NCBI GenBank assembly: GCA_024742765.1
Contig: JANSXT010000014.1
Span: 1 to 64,000 of the forward strand
Length of the DNA: 64,000 nucleotides
Direction: 5' to 3'
Origin: Phyllobacteriaceae bacterium
GTDB taxonomy: Bacteria; Pseudomonadota; Alphaproteobacteria; Rhizobiales; Rhizobiaceae
Shown here: piece after piece, positions 27,461-36,737 of the stretch
Layout of the letters: each line of letters opens with the position of its first letter
Position numbering within the stretch: the stretch's first letter is position 1
Notes under the pieces: generated by a model
Seen by the model: the letters and a program-made list of their open reading frames with translations, nothing else
Told to the model about the DNA's origin: nothing
The model's database searches: none
Program-made: the position numbers and the translations under genes

Positions 27461-28266
27461 CAGGCGCCTTCCCCGGCCTGTTCGGCGTGTTTCTTGCGCG
27501 GCGCGTTCTTAAGGCCGCGCCCCAGATAGGCCTCGATCACCTGTTCGTCGTTGCGCACCTCCTCGGCGGTGCCGCGTGCCAGGACCGAACCTTCGGCCAT
27601 GACGATCACCGGATCGCACAGCCGGCCGATGAAATCCATGTCATGCTCGATCATGCAGAATGTGTAACCACGCTCGCGATTGAGCCGGATGATCGCATCG
27701 CCGATCTCGTTGAGGAGCGTGCGGTTGACGCCGGCGCCGACCTCGTCGAGCAGCACAACCTTGGCGTCGACCATCATGGTGCGGCCCAGTTCGACCAGCT
27801 TCTTCTGGCCGCCGGACAGATTGCCCGCCAGTTCCTGCGTCAGATGGGTCAGGTTGAGAAAGTCGATGACTTCCATCGCCCGCTCGCGGATCGCCTTTTC
27901 CTGCTGGCGCACCTCGCCAAAGGAAAACCATGCGCTCATCAGGTTTTCGCCGGCCTGGTCGCCGGGGACCATCATGAGGTTCTCAAGCACGGTCAGCGTC
28001 GAGAATTCATGGGCGATCTGGAATGTGCGCAGCAGCCCCTTGGCGAACAGTTCGTGCGGCGGCAGGCCGGTCACATCATCGCCGTCGAGCCGGATCGTGC
28101 CGCTTGTGGGGGCGATGTTGCCGGCGATGATGTTGAAGAGCGTCGTCTTGCCGGCGCCGTTCGGGCCGATCAGCCCGGTGATCGACCCTTTGGCGATGTT
28201 CAGCGAGGCATCCTGCACCGCGTGCACGCCGCCAAACTGCTTGGAAACGGATTCGACTGTGATCAT
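27460..28266 (-). CDS. livG: Branched-chain amino-acid ABC transporter ATPase, LivG type
   Basis: 268 residues. Walker A GPNGAGKTT, the LivG-specific RTFQIAHEF Q-loop region, signature LSGGQKKL, Walker B VVLLDEVGAGVN (usually DEPxAG; here Val replaces Pro) and switch CMIEHDMDF. First gene of the livGFHM unit. The 110 bases upstream contain a small inverted repeat ATTG-TAT-CAAT near 28288. The binding-protein gene at 17.1 kb is the probable but unproven partner. No receptor gene lies in this operon. Confidence 0.92.
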   Translation of the reverse strand: MITVESVSKQFGGVHAVQDASLNIAKGSITGLIGPNGAGKTTLFNIIAGNIAPTSGTIRLDGDDVTGLPPHELFAKGLLRTFQIAHEFSTLTVLENLMMVPGDQAGENLMSAWFSFGEVRQQEKAIRERAMEVIDFLNLTHLTQELAGNLSGGQKKLVELGRTMMVDAKVVLLDEVGAGVNRTLLNEIGDAIIRLNRERGYTFCMIEHDMDFIGRLCDPVIVMAEGSVLARGTAEEVRNDEQVIEAYLGRGLKNAPRKKHAEQAGEGA

Positions 28267-28376
28267 GCGGCGCTGTGCCCGGCCCTTATTGTATCAATTG
28301 TCTTCATTTGCGGCCAATTTGCGCGCTTGTGCAATGGCTGAATGGGTGCGTCAAGCGGTTCGGGACACCGTCATTG

Positions 28377-29003
28377 TCAGCTTTCAGGACCGGTCCGGGC
28401 CGCCAGCGCCTCTTCGGCGGCGACCGCGCGCGCATAGGCCGGCCGCGCCAGAACGCGCTCGAAATAAGCCGCGACCCGTTCGCTGTCGATCGGAAACTTC
28501 GCATACATCGCCCAGCGCCCGCAGTGGCCCAGGATCACGTCGACACAGGTGAAGCGGTCGCCCATCGCATAGTCATTGTCATCAAGGCGCCGGTGCAAGG
28601 ACTTGAGTTCACGCGCAAATTCCGCCTTGAGCCACGGCCCGACGTCGAGCCGCATCTCCTTGGGCAAAAGCACGCGATGCTTGATCTTGGTCCACATCAC
28701 CGCCTCGAACTCGGCCAGGGCGAAGAACAGCCAGCTTTCCATCTGCGCCCGCTCGCGCGCGTCGCGCGGCCCGAAACCGGCGTCGCCATGCTTGTCGGCG
28801 AGATAGAGGCAGATGGCCGCGCTGTCGGTCAGGACGAAATCGTCATCCACAAGCACCGGCCCCTTGTTGGAGGGCGACAGGCCGACCAGATCGTGCGTGC
28901 CGAGCCGGGCATGGACCAGCTCATAGGGTTGGCCCAATTCCTCCAGCATCCAGGTGACTCGCGTCATGCGCGAGATCGGCGAGCCGTGCACACGGTAGGT
29001 CAC
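28377..29003 (-). CDS. Glutathione S-transferase family protein
   Basis: 208 residues. The N-terminal thioredoxin-like domain has VHGSPISRMTRVTWMLEELGQPYEL, PVLVDDDFVLTDSAAICLYL (the conserved Ser of the glutathione site), and a helical C-terminal domain with YAMGDRFTCVDVILGHC. The start is GTG 29003, which overlaps the proC stop (GTGA), so it is translated with proC. This start is hidden in the ORF track, where the frame is open much further upstream. Substrate not known. Confidence 0.85.
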   Translation of the reverse strand: MTYRVHGSPISRMTRVTWMLEELGQPYELVHARLGTHDLVGLSPSNKGPVLVDDDFVLTDSAAICLYLADKHGDAGFGPRDARERAQMESWLFFALAEFEAVMWTKIKHRVLLPKEMRLDVGPWLKAEFARELKSLHRRLDDNDYAMGDRFTCVDVILGHCGRWAMYAKFPIDSERVAAYFERVLARPAYARAVAAEEALAARTGPES

Positions 29004-29815
29004 CGGCCGAGCTCCACGGCACGGTCGCGCGCGGCCCTGACCGCTTCTTCGATCAGTGTGGCGAGCCCGCCGGGACGCATCAGGACATCGAGCGCAGCGG
29101 CGGTGGTGCCGTTGGGGCTGGTGACCTGTTCGCGCAGCGTGCCCGGATCGTCGGCGCTTTCGCGGGCATAGGCGGCCGCGCCAAAGACGGTCTGCATCGC
29201 CAGCCGGCCGGCGGTTTCTTCGGGCAGTCCGACGGCCCGGCCCGCTTCGCTCAGCGCCTCGATCAGATGAAACACATAGGCCGGCCCGGATCCCGACACG
29301 GCGGTCACCGCATCCATCAGCGCTTCGTCGGCGATCTCGGTGACCTCGCCGCTCGCTTCCATCAGTTGCCGCACGGCAGCCAGTTGCCGGTCGGTGACCG
29401 AGGGGTTGGCGCACATGACCATCGCGCCATGGCCGACCGCGGCGGGCGTGTTGGGCATGACGCGCACGACCGGCGCGCCGGGGGCGAGCGCATGTTCGAG
29501 CCGGTCGATCCGCACGCCGGCCGCCACGGAGACGAAAATCGTGTCGCTGCCGGGCTGGGCATAGCGGCCATAGTCGGCCAGCACGTCGCCGATCACCTGC
29601 GGCTTGACGGCGATGATGATGATCGCCGGCGCCAGGCCGGCAGGCAGCGTGGCGGCCGTGGAATGGACATTGACGCCCTGGGTTTCGGCACGCAGACGCA
29701 GCGTGTCGAGCCGTTCCACCACATGGACATGGTCCGGCGCCAGCGTCTCCGTTCCGGTCCAGCCGCGCAGCATGGCAAAGCCCATATTGCCGCATCCGAC
29801 GAGCACGACGCTCAT
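29000..29815 (-). CDS. proC: Pyrroline-5-carboxylate reductase
   Basis: 271 residues. The Rossmann start MSVVLVGCGNMGFAMLRGW binds NAD(P)H, and the family signature is present (ALMDAVTAVSGSGPAYVFHLIEAL, then GLPEETAGRLAMQT). It makes proline from pyrroline-5-carboxylate in the cytoplasm. ATG 29815 places the glycine-rich loop at the N-terminus. The 16 extra codons in the ORF track have no support. Followed by the overlapping GST gene. Confidence 0.93.
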   Translation of the reverse strand: MSVVLVGCGNMGFAMLRGWTGTETLAPDHVHVVERLDTLRLRAETQGVNVHSTAATLPAGLAPAIIIIAVKPQVIGDVLADYGRYAQPGSDTIFVSVAAGVRIDRLEHALAPGAPVVRVMPNTPAAVGHGAMVMCANPSVTDRQLAAVRQLMEASGEVTEIADEALMDAVTAVSGSGPAYVFHLIEALSEAGRAVGLPEETAGRLAMQTVFGAAAYARESADDPGTLREQVTSPNGTTAAALDVLMRPGGLATLIEEAVRAARDRAVELGR

Positions 29816-29917
29816 GTCCCTTGCAAGCACCCGCTGTTCTCCCCTGTCGGTTCCGGCGCGCAAACCTGCAATGGCCGGCAGCGCAAGGCAAGCCTTCAGA
29901 GCGGGATCGGGCCCCGA

Positions 29918-31234
29918 TCAGCCACGCAGCGGCAGTCGTGCGCTCAGGCGCAGGCCGGCAAGGGCGATCACCATGGTCAGCCAGATCGGATCGGCGCGGC
30001 GGAAGAAGAAGCTTTCGAGCGCGGAGACCAGAACGGCGAAGACGATGACCATGAAGAACAGGTCGGCCAGCGCGCCGTCGCGCGACCGTGCTCCGGCGCG
30101 CAGATAGTCCACCGCCGGGGCGAGGACGGTCAGCCAGACCGTCAGGATCAGGCCCGGCACACCCAGGAACAACAGGATGTCGATGAAGCCGTTATGGCCG
30201 TGGACGATGCCGCGCGGATCCCATGACCGGTCGAAGGGCTGTTCCGTCGAGCGCAGGAAATCGTTGCCCCAGAACCCGTCAAGACCGAAGCCGGTCCAGG
30301 GGCGGGCGAGGACATAATCGCCGGCGAAATCCCAGATCGCCGTGCGTCCGGTGAAGGTGGTGGTCTCGTGGAACGCGCGCAGGACCGCGTCGAAGGCCGG
30401 CACGAACACCGTGCCGACGGTCAGCGCATGGGTGGCGATAATCGCGACGATCGCAGCCATGGCGCCGATGAAGCGCAGGCCGAACAGCGCCGGCAGCAGC
30501 ACCAGCGCCATGGTGACCGGCGCCAGCGCCAGCGCGGTCTTGGAGCCGGCATTATAGGCAAAGAAGAAGGCCAGCAGCACGATCAGCCCGCCCCACAGCC
30601 AATGCCGGCGCCGCATCAGGAAGATGCCGCCGAAGCCGACCATGACCATGACCGGACCGGCAATGTTCTTGTGGGTGAAGACGCCGCGCCAGAGGCCGGC
30701 ATGCTGGGCTTCGAGGTCCGTCGCCTGATGCATGGCGGCGCCCGGATCGAGCACGAGACCGGCATAGCAAAGGGCGAGAAGCGCAAGCGATACGGTCTTG
30801 AGGACGGTTTCGAAATCGCCGCGCGTTGCCGGCAGCAGCGGCAGGGCCGACGCCATGCCAAGCGCAATCAGCGTGAAGGTGACCGAGCGCCAGGCGCCCG
30901 GCACGTCCGTCGTGAAGGCGGACGCGGCGACGATGACGGCCATGATCAGCCAGGGCACCGAGACAAAGCGTGCCAGGACGCGCCGGTCGACGAATGACAG
31001 GATCGCGGCCAGCGTCAATCCCGCCATCGCCGAATAGCCGAGCTGGTTGATCAGCCGGCCCTGGTCGAAAAGGCTCGCTTCGTCGCCTTCGAACAGGCTG
31101 CCGGCGGCGAACGGGTCGAGCGAGATCCAGATCAGCGCAAGGACAGCCGTCGCCAGGACGAGCCGCAGCGTCTCGGTGGTGACGCGGACAGGCCCGCGAA
31201 ACCCGTCAGTCCGTGGGGTTGCGATACTGCTCAT
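29918..31234 (-). CDS. O-antigen ligase / Wzy-type polysaccharide polymerase (ExoQ-like)
   Basis: 438 residues with about 11 helices. Wzy_C motifs: LWRGVFTHKNIAGPVM (HKN), FTGRTAIWDFAGDYVLARPWTGFGLDGFW and IVHGHNGFIDILLFLG. The last, in the long periplasmic loop, is typical of enzymes that polymerise or ligate undecaprenyl-linked repeat units, e.g. ExoQ of succinoglycan. The start overlaps the end of the upstream glycosyltransferase by 29 bases. Part of an exopolysaccharide locus spanning 29.9-38.8 kb. Confidence 0.85.
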   Translation of the reverse strand: MSSIATPRTDGFRGPVRVTTETLRLVLATAVLALIWISLDPFAAGSLFEGDEASLFDQGRLINQLGYSAMAGLTLAAILSFVDRRVLARFVSVPWLIMAVIVAASAFTTDVPGAWRSVTFTLIALGMASALPLLPATRGDFETVLKTVSLALLALCYAGLVLDPGAAMHQATDLEAQHAGLWRGVFTHKNIAGPVMVMVGFGGIFLMRRRHWLWGGLIVLLAFFFAYNAGSKTALALAPVTMALVLLPALFGLRFIGAMAAIVAIIATHALTVGTVFVPAFDAVLRAFHETTTFTGRTAIWDFAGDYVLARPWTGFGLDGFWGNDFLRSTEQPFDRSWDPRGIVHGHNGFIDILLFLGVPGLILTVWLTVLAPAVDYLRAGARSRDGALADLFFMVIVFAVLVSALESFFFRRADPIWLTMVIALAGLRLSARLPLRG

Positions 31235-32198
31235 TGGCGTGACCGAACTCGGATTGGATCCGGCCGAGCGCGATATGCACCGGATAGAGCGCGTTGAGCA
31301 CCGACCCGGTGCGCGCGAAATTCAGCGCGGCGCGCAGCGGCGATGCGCCGGCGAGCGCCAGACTGTGGGCGATGGTCTTCCACCAGCCCAGCGGTTTGGA
31401 GGCGTTGCGCCGATGGGCGATGCGCGCCGAGAGCTGGCCGTTGCGCAGCGAGCGCTTCTGGATCCAGTCCCAGGTGACGCGGCTTTCGGGGATGGTCTCG
31501 TAGACTGGCGCTTCTTGGCACCAGCCGGTCTGGAAACCGGCATCGCGCGCCCGGCGCAGAAAGTCCGCATCGCCACCGCCGGTGAAGTTGAACTGCAAAT
31601 CCATGAAGGGCTGCGGCTGGGTCTTCAGCACGTCGTTGCGGATCAGGAGGTTGCCGGACGAAAAGATGATCTTGACCGGGCCGGTCTCGCCATAGTGCGG
31701 TGTGAAGACCGGATGGGTCTTCCAGTTCTCCACCGGGCTGCCCTCGAAGACCGGCCATTGCGGACCGCCCACCAGCGCACAGTCATGGCGCTCGGAGGTG
31801 GCGCACAGATTTTCGACCCAGTGCGGATCGGCGATCTCGTCATCATCGATCACGCAGACATATTTGAGGTTCGGGAACTGGGTGAAGGCGGTGAACCAGC
31901 CGGCATTGTAGGCGTGGCAATTGCCCCGGTCGTGGGCGATGATCAGAAGGCCCTGATAGGTTCCGTCCTCGAATTTCGGCGCAGCGACCGTCGCGCCCTC
32001 GCGCTTTTCGGCTTCGTTTTCCATGACGATGACGGCAACGCGCCGGTCGGTCTTCTGCGCTGCGATGCTGTCGAGCGTGCGGATCAGATGGTCGGGCCGG
32101 CGGAAGGTCGGGATGGTGACCGCCACTTTGACGGCCTCCATGTCGAGGCCGGGAGACCGGGCGACATGCGAGATGTTGTTGGTAAGACTCTGGTTCAT
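31206..32198 (-). CDS. Family 2 glycosyltransferase
   Basis: 330 residues. GT-A fold: VKVAVTIPTFRRPDHLIRTLDSI at about 24-46, DDD motif in YVCVIDDDEIADPHWV (metal and nucleotide-sugar binding) and FTGGGDADFLRRARDAGF (the ED-like catalytic acid region). It adds a sugar to the lipid-linked repeat unit on the cytoplasmic side. ATG 32198 (MNQSL) has AAGGAG upstream. Overlaps the polymerase gene. Divergent from the GT4-like gene. Confidence 0.88.
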   Translation of the reverse strand: MNQSLTNNISHVARSPGLDMEAVKVAVTIPTFRRPDHLIRTLDSIAAQKTDRRVAVIVMENEAEKREGATVAAPKFEDGTYQGLLIIAHDRGNCHAYNAGWFTAFTQFPNLKYVCVIDDDEIADPHWVENLCATSERHDCALVGGPQWPVFEGSPVENWKTHPVFTPHYGETGPVKIIFSSGNLLIRNDVLKTQPQPFMDLQFNFTGGGDADFLRRARDAGFQTGWCQEAPVYETIPESRVTWDWIQKRSLRNGQLSARIAHRRNASKPLGWWKTIAHSLALAGASPLRAALNFARTGSVLNALYPVHIALGRIQSEFGHANEQYRNPTD

Positions 32199-32346
32199 CG
32201 ACCCGTCTGCTCCTTTGACCGACCCGCCCGCGTTGTCGTGCATAGATCACGAAAGCCGTTAAGGATGGGTTCATGGATTGCACCGTTAAGGCCGCTTTCA
32301 GACCTGCGTGCCCATAAGGGTTCTTTTGCAACCGGGCCGCTCATCG

Positions 32347-33522
32347 ATGCATTTGGTCTTTGCCTCTTCCCTTGTGCCGTGCGGCGCGCCCGAAAGCGGG
32401 TTCGAGATCGCCAATGCGGCGATCATTGACGGTCTCGAACGCGCCGGCGCGACGGTCAGCCATATCGGCTTTCAATGGCCGGGCAGCAGCCTGGCCGCAC
32501 CGGACCGGACCAGGAGCCTGGGAGAACTCGACGTCAAGACCGACACGGCGTCGGCTAGCCAAAAGCTGGCATGGCTCGGCAAGGCGGTGGCGGGCGGGCT
32601 GCCGTTCGCCTCGGCCAAGCTCCGCGTGCTGGACGACACCGGTTTTCGCGCCGCGCTGGACGCGATCGGGGCCCATGATGCCGTCATCATCAACGGGGTC
32701 GGCCTTGCGGGCGCCTTTGAAAAGGTGCTGACCGAAAAGCCCTATTTCTATGTCGCGCACAATGTGGAGCATCAAAGCGCGGCCGAAGCCGCCCGGCAGG
32801 CCAACAGCCCGGTCGAGCGGTTCATGTATCGCCGCGAGGCGCGCCATCTGCGCGCGCTGGAGGATCGGCTTGTCGCCGGCGCGCGGCATGTCTGGACGCT
32901 GACACAAGAGGACCGCGCGACCCTCGGGCTCAACGTCTCGGAGCGCGCCTCGGTGCTGCCGCTGGTCACGCCCCTTTCGGCGGCGGCCATGCCCGCCGGC
33001 CAGCGGGTGCCGGCCTTCGATGCGGGCATGATCGGCACCTGGACATGGACGCCCAACAGGATCGGGCTTGAATGGTTCCTTCAGGAGGTGATGCCGCATC
33101 TGCCCGAGCAGCTGACGATCGCCATTGCCGGCGCCCTGCCCGCCGGTTTCCCGCAGCGCGACAAGCGCGTGACGTTTCTCGGCCGGGTGGTCGATGCCAA
33201 GCAGTTCATCCGCCAGTGCCGGATCGTGACTCTGACCGCCCGCGCGGGCACCGGCGTCCAGCTCAAGACCATCGAGGCATTGGAGATGGGGCTGCCGGCG
33301 GTCGCAACGCCGTCATCGCTGCGCGGCATCGCCGATGTGCCGGCCAATGTGCGCACCGCCGACACCGGGCGCGCGTTTGCCGAGGTTCTGACCAAGCAGA
33401 TCGTCGATCACCGCACCGGATCGATGACCGATCTGGACGCGGGCGCGTTTCGCGACACGCAAATTGCCGGAATGGACGCGGCGATCGGTGAGGCGTTGGG
33501 CGCATTTCGACCAGGCCATTAA
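32347..33522 (+). CDS. GT4-like glycosyltransferase
   Basis: 391 residues, GT-B fold. The N-terminal half contains YFYVAHNVEHQSAAEAARQA, typical of acceptor-side GT4 domains; the C-terminal half has MIGTWTWTPNRIGLEWFL, VTFLGRVVDAKQFIRQC and GTGVQLKTIEALEMGLPAVAT (the E-x7-E nucleotide-sugar motif region). Likely retaining. The donor sugar is unknown. ATG 32347 starts directly with the first beta strand (MHLVFASSLVP). Confidence 0.82.
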   Translation: MHLVFASSLVPCGAPESGFEIANAAIIDGLERAGATVSHIGFQWPGSSLAAPDRTRSLGELDVKTDTASASQKLAWLGKAVAGGLPFASAKLRVLDDTGFRAALDAIGAHDAVIINGVGLAGAFEKVLTEKPYFYVAHNVEHQSAAEAARQANSPVERFMYRREARHLRALEDRLVAGARHVWTLTQEDRATLGLNVSERASVLPLVTPLSAAAMPAGQRVPAFDAGMIGTWTWTPNRIGLEWFLQEVMPHLPEQLTIAIAGALPAGFPQRDKRVTFLGRVVDAKQFIRQCRIVTLTARAGTGVQLKTIEALEMGLPAVATPSSLRGIADVPANVRTADTGRAFAEVLTKQIVDHRTGSMTDLDAGAFRDTQIAGMDAAIGEALGAFRPGH

Positions 33523-33589
33523 CGCAAACACAAGGCCGGAGCGCTAGGATCACCCGCATTGCCGATGATCAAACCGTTACAGACTGGCC

Positions 33590-34363
33590 ATGACCGACAT
33601 TGTCGCGACCCATTTTGACGAGCCCGCCGGCCAGCGTGACATTCTGGGCGTCGCGGTGGCCGATTTCTCCGAGGAAGAGGCGCTGGACATGGTCCACGCC
33701 GCCATCGACCATAAGACATACCGCCCGATCGCCTTCCTGAACGCCAACAACGCCAATATCGGTGTCGAGGACGCCGCATTTCGCACCGCGCTTGCGCGGT
33801 TCACCGTGCTGTCGGACGGCGTTGGCGTCGATGTGGCCGCCAAGATGCTCCATGGGGCGGCGTTCCGCGCCAATCTGAACGGCACCGATTTCGTGCCGGC
33901 GCTTTTCCGCTCGGCCAAAAGGCCGCTGAAGGTCGGACTTTTCGGTGCGCGCCCGGGCGTTGCCGAACTGGCTGCGGGCCATTTCGGAACGGTCGATCCG
34001 CGGCACGACTACCGCGCCCTTGCCGACGGGTTCATCGATGCGGACGGCGAGGCCGCGCTTCTCGACACGCTGACGCAATGGCGGCCCGACATCCTTCTGG
34101 TGGCGCTCGGCGTGCCCCGGCAGGAAAAATGGATCGTCGAACGGCTGACGCCCGATCATTGCACGGTTCCGATCGCCGTGGGCGCGCTGTTCGACCTGAG
34201 TACCGGCGAAGTGCCGCGCGCGCCGATGTGGCTGCGGCGGCTGCGCAGCGAATGGATCTATCGCCTGTGGCAGGAGCCGCGCCGCCTGTGGCGCCGCTAC
34301 ATTGTCGGCAACCCGGTCTTTCTGGCCCGTGTCTTGCGCCAGCGCCTGACGGGGAACGGCTGA
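33590..34363 (+). CDS. WecB/TagA/CpsF family glycosyltransferase (GT26)
   Basis: 257 residues. GT26 motifs: AFLNANNANIGVEDAAFR, VLSDGVGVDVAAKML, LLVALGVPRQEKWI, AVGALFDLSTGEVPRAPMWLRRLRSEWIYRL and EPRRLWRRY. Enzymes of this family add the second sugar (e.g. ManNAcA, or glucuronate in ExoQ-type systems) to the undecaprenyl-diphosphate-sugar primer at the membrane. The next gene starts 2 bases after its stop. Confidence 0.92.
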   Translation: MTDIVATHFDEPAGQRDILGVAVADFSEEEALDMVHAAIDHKTYRPIAFLNANNANIGVEDAAFRTALARFTVLSDGVGVDVAAKMLHGAAFRANLNGTDFVPALFRSAKRPLKVGLFGARPGVAELAAGHFGTVDPRHDYRALADGFIDADGEAALLDTLTQWRPDILLVALGVPRQEKWIVERLTPDHCTVPIAVGALFDLSTGEVPRAPMWLRRLRSEWIYRLWQEPRRLWRRYIVGNPVFLARVLRQRLTGNG

Positions 34364-34365
34364 CC

Positions 34366-35253
34366 ATGGCAAGGACGAACGCCATCGTCACGCCGTCCCA
34401 CGCGCCCGATTTCGAGCGCTGCGCGATCCTGTGCGAGAGCATCGACCGATTTGTGACCGGCTATTCGACGCATTATCTTTTGGTCGACACGATCGACGCG
34501 CCGCTGTTCCGCCGGCTCGAAGGCCCGCGCCGGCGCATCATCACCGAGACCGAATTGCTGCCCTGGTGGCTTCGGCGCGTTCCAAGCCGCCTGTCGCCGG
34601 GCGGCCGGCGCGTATGGGTCGGCCCGCGCACACTGCCGCTGGTCGGCTGGCACGTCCAGCAGATCAAGCGCATCGCCATCGCCGGCCTGATCAACGATGA
34701 CGGCCTTCTTTATTGCGATTCCGACACGGCCTTCGTGCGCCGCTTTGACCTTGCCGACATGTGGGTCGGTGACGCGATGCGCTTTTACCGCCACGATCAT
34801 GGCGCGCGGGAAGTGCGCGCCGGCGACCATATGGATTGGGCGGCCCACGCCGCCGACGCGCTCGGCATCGATGAGGCGCGCCGCCAGGACCATGACTATG
34901 TCGGCCAGTTCACGCACTGGAAGCGCAAGACGGTGCTCGACATGTGCGCGCGGATGGAACAGGTGCATGGGCGCCATTGGGTCGCGGTGATCGGCCGCAG
35001 GCGCAAATTCTCCGAATGCATGCTGTACGGCGCCTATGTCGATGGCGTTCTGGGCGGGGCGGACCACCATGTGGTCGACCGGCTGACATGCGAAGTGCGC
35101 TGGTTCGACCCGGCGCCGTCCGATGCCGAGCTCGATGCGATGATCGCCGGCCTGAAGCCGGGCCAAGTCGGCATCGGTGTCCAGTCGTTCGTGGACATGG
35201 CGCCCGAGCGCTTCCGCGCGGCGGTGCTCGGCCGGCACGTCGAAGCGGCCTGA
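34366..35253 (+). CDS. DUF6492-like putative glycosyltransferase
   Basis: 295 residues, GT-A-like. It starts MARTNAIVTPSHAPDFERCAILCESIDRFV and contains a DSD motif in GLLYCDSDTAFVRRFD that would coordinate a metal-nucleotide, and VIGRRRKFSECMLYGAYVDGVL. The pattern matches DUF6492 proteins found in polysaccharide loci. The sugar is unknown. It directly follows wecB-like, so co-translated. Convergent with the flippase gene, 6 bases apart. Confidence 0.7.
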   Translation: MARTNAIVTPSHAPDFERCAILCESIDRFVTGYSTHYLLVDTIDAPLFRRLEGPRRRIITETELLPWWLRRVPSRLSPGGRRVWVGPRTLPLVGWHVQQIKRIAIAGLINDDGLLYCDSDTAFVRRFDLADMWVGDAMRFYRHDHGAREVRAGDHMDWAAHAADALGIDEARRQDHDYVGQFTHWKRKTVLDMCARMEQVHGRHWVAVIGRRRKFSECMLYGAYVDGVLGGADHHVVDRLTCEVRWFDPAPSDAELDAMIAGLKPGQVGIGVQSFVDMAPERFRAAVLGRHVEAA

Positions 35254-35259
35254 CCGGCG

Positions 35260-36549
35260 TCAGACGCGGATGGCGGGCCGCGCGAGCGCGCGGTAGGTGA
35301 CGGCGAACGATACCGCATAGAGCGCGGCGAAGGCCCCGTTGAGCCAGACCAGCCATTGGCCGCCGGCCCAATCGTGCGACAGAAGCAGCACCATCAGCGC
35401 CGCCTTGAGCGTGCCGACCAGCGCGTAGAGCACAAGGCGCGTCACCGTCTGGCCGCGGCCATAGAGCAGTTCGGCCTGATATTCGATCAGGTTGCGCAGC
35501 GCCGGCACGAACAGGACCGCGATGATCAACGGCGCCGCCTGGGCGACATTGGCACCCAATATGTCCGGCTTGACGGCGAAGACCGCGGCAATCGCCAGAA
35601 GGCCCAGTGTCGAGAGCAGGAAAATGCCGGCTTCCAAGAGGGCCCGCATGCGCACGCTTTCGAGCAGTTGCGGGCGGCGCATCAGCCGCTGGGTAAGCAA
35701 CGTCGAAAAGGTCCGCACCGGCATCGCCGTCAGATCGACCAGCCGCATGACGATCGCATAGAGTCCGGCGAGGGTCGGCCCGCCGAGGGCCAGGACAATC
35801 AGCTTGTCGAGTTCGTTTTGCAGATAGAACAGGATCTCCGCGCCGCTGACCGACAGCGCATCGCGGATGCGGCGCCCGAACAGGTGCAGCGGCAGGCGCA
35901 ACCGCACCTTGGGATAGAAGAGGACCACGGCCGCCAGCGCCATCAGCGCCTGGCTGACGATATAGATCTGAGCCCAGACCATCAGATCAGGCGCGGGCGA
36001 CAGCGCCAGGGCAAGCGCAGCGGCCGCCTTGGCCGAAAAGCCGAACACGATGACGATCGATGCGCGGCCGAACCGTTCCAGACCCTTGTTGACGATGATC
36101 ACCACTTCCAGCGTCCGCCAGAACAGCACCTCGGTGGCAACGATCATCGCAAAGGCGGCAAGCGGCATGACCCCTGCGAACAGCGCCCAATGGACACCCG
36201 ATCCGACCGCCGCCACCAGCGGCAGCGACAAGAAGAGCGCCGCCATGTAGCCGCCCGTATAGGCGCCGATCAGATGCGGCTTGACGGTCGCGACCCGGTA
36301 GAGCGGCGACACGAACCCGAAGCCCGCCAGCCGCGACAGCACGATGCCGACCGACGAGGCGGTGGCGAATAGGCCGAACTCGGCGATCGTCAGCGTGTTG
36401 GCGACCAGATAGAAATAGAAGAGCTGGATGAAGACCCGCGCGCCGTCTCCGGAGAATGCGCGCGCATATTTGCCCGCAAGCTGGGCTGCGGTCTCCGGTC
36501 CCCCATGCGCCATGACGGGGGGTGCGCTCTGTGCGACGGCTTGTTTCAC
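35260..36549 (-). CDS. Lipopolysaccharide/polysaccharide flippase (Wzx/PST type)
   Basis: 429 residues with 12-14 helices of the MATE/Wzx type (FIQLFYFYLVANTLTIAEFGLFATASSVG near the start, then SAEILFYLQNELDKLIVLALGGPTLAGLYAIVMRLVDL). It flips the undecaprenyl-linked repeat unit across the inner membrane before polymerisation. Divergent from the chain-length gene, with 188 bases between them. Confidence 0.85.
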   Translation of the reverse strand: MKQAVAQSAPPVMAHGGPETAAQLAGKYARAFSGDGARVFIQLFYFYLVANTLTIAEFGLFATASSVGIVLSRLAGFGFVSPLYRVATVKPHLIGAYTGGYMAALFLSLPLVAAVGSGVHWALFAGVMPLAAFAMIVATEVLFWRTLEVVIIVNKGLERFGRASIVIVFGFSAKAAAALALALSPAPDLMVWAQIYIVSQALMALAAVVLFYPKVRLRLPLHLFGRRIRDALSVSGAEILFYLQNELDKLIVLALGGPTLAGLYAIVMRLVDLTAMPVRTFSTLLTQRLMRRPQLLESVRMRALLEAGIFLLSTLGLLAIAAVFAVKPDILGANVAQAAPLIIAVLFVPALRNLIEYQAELLYGRGQTVTRLVLYALVGTLKAALMVLLLSHDWAGGQWLVWLNGAFAALYAVSFAVTYRALARPAIRV

Positions 36550-36737
36550 GGGCGTTAGTCTCGCAAAAAACCTTTAAGATCGGGTTGTTTGGCAGGGATC
36601 GGGACCCGCTCAAGCTGCCGTTGCGGAAAGTGGCCGCTGGTTACGAAAATTAACTTTTTGTTTTCCATGGCTCTTTAGCCTGCGTTTACCAATTCGGCCG
36701 GAATGGGCTGGCCGAGTTTTCTCGGCTCGCGGGCACC

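Noticed and set aside
28288-28298. ATTG-TAT-CAAT inverted repeat upstream of livG as an operator
   Set aside because: Arms of only four bases in an AT-rich spot; too weak to list as a site on its own.
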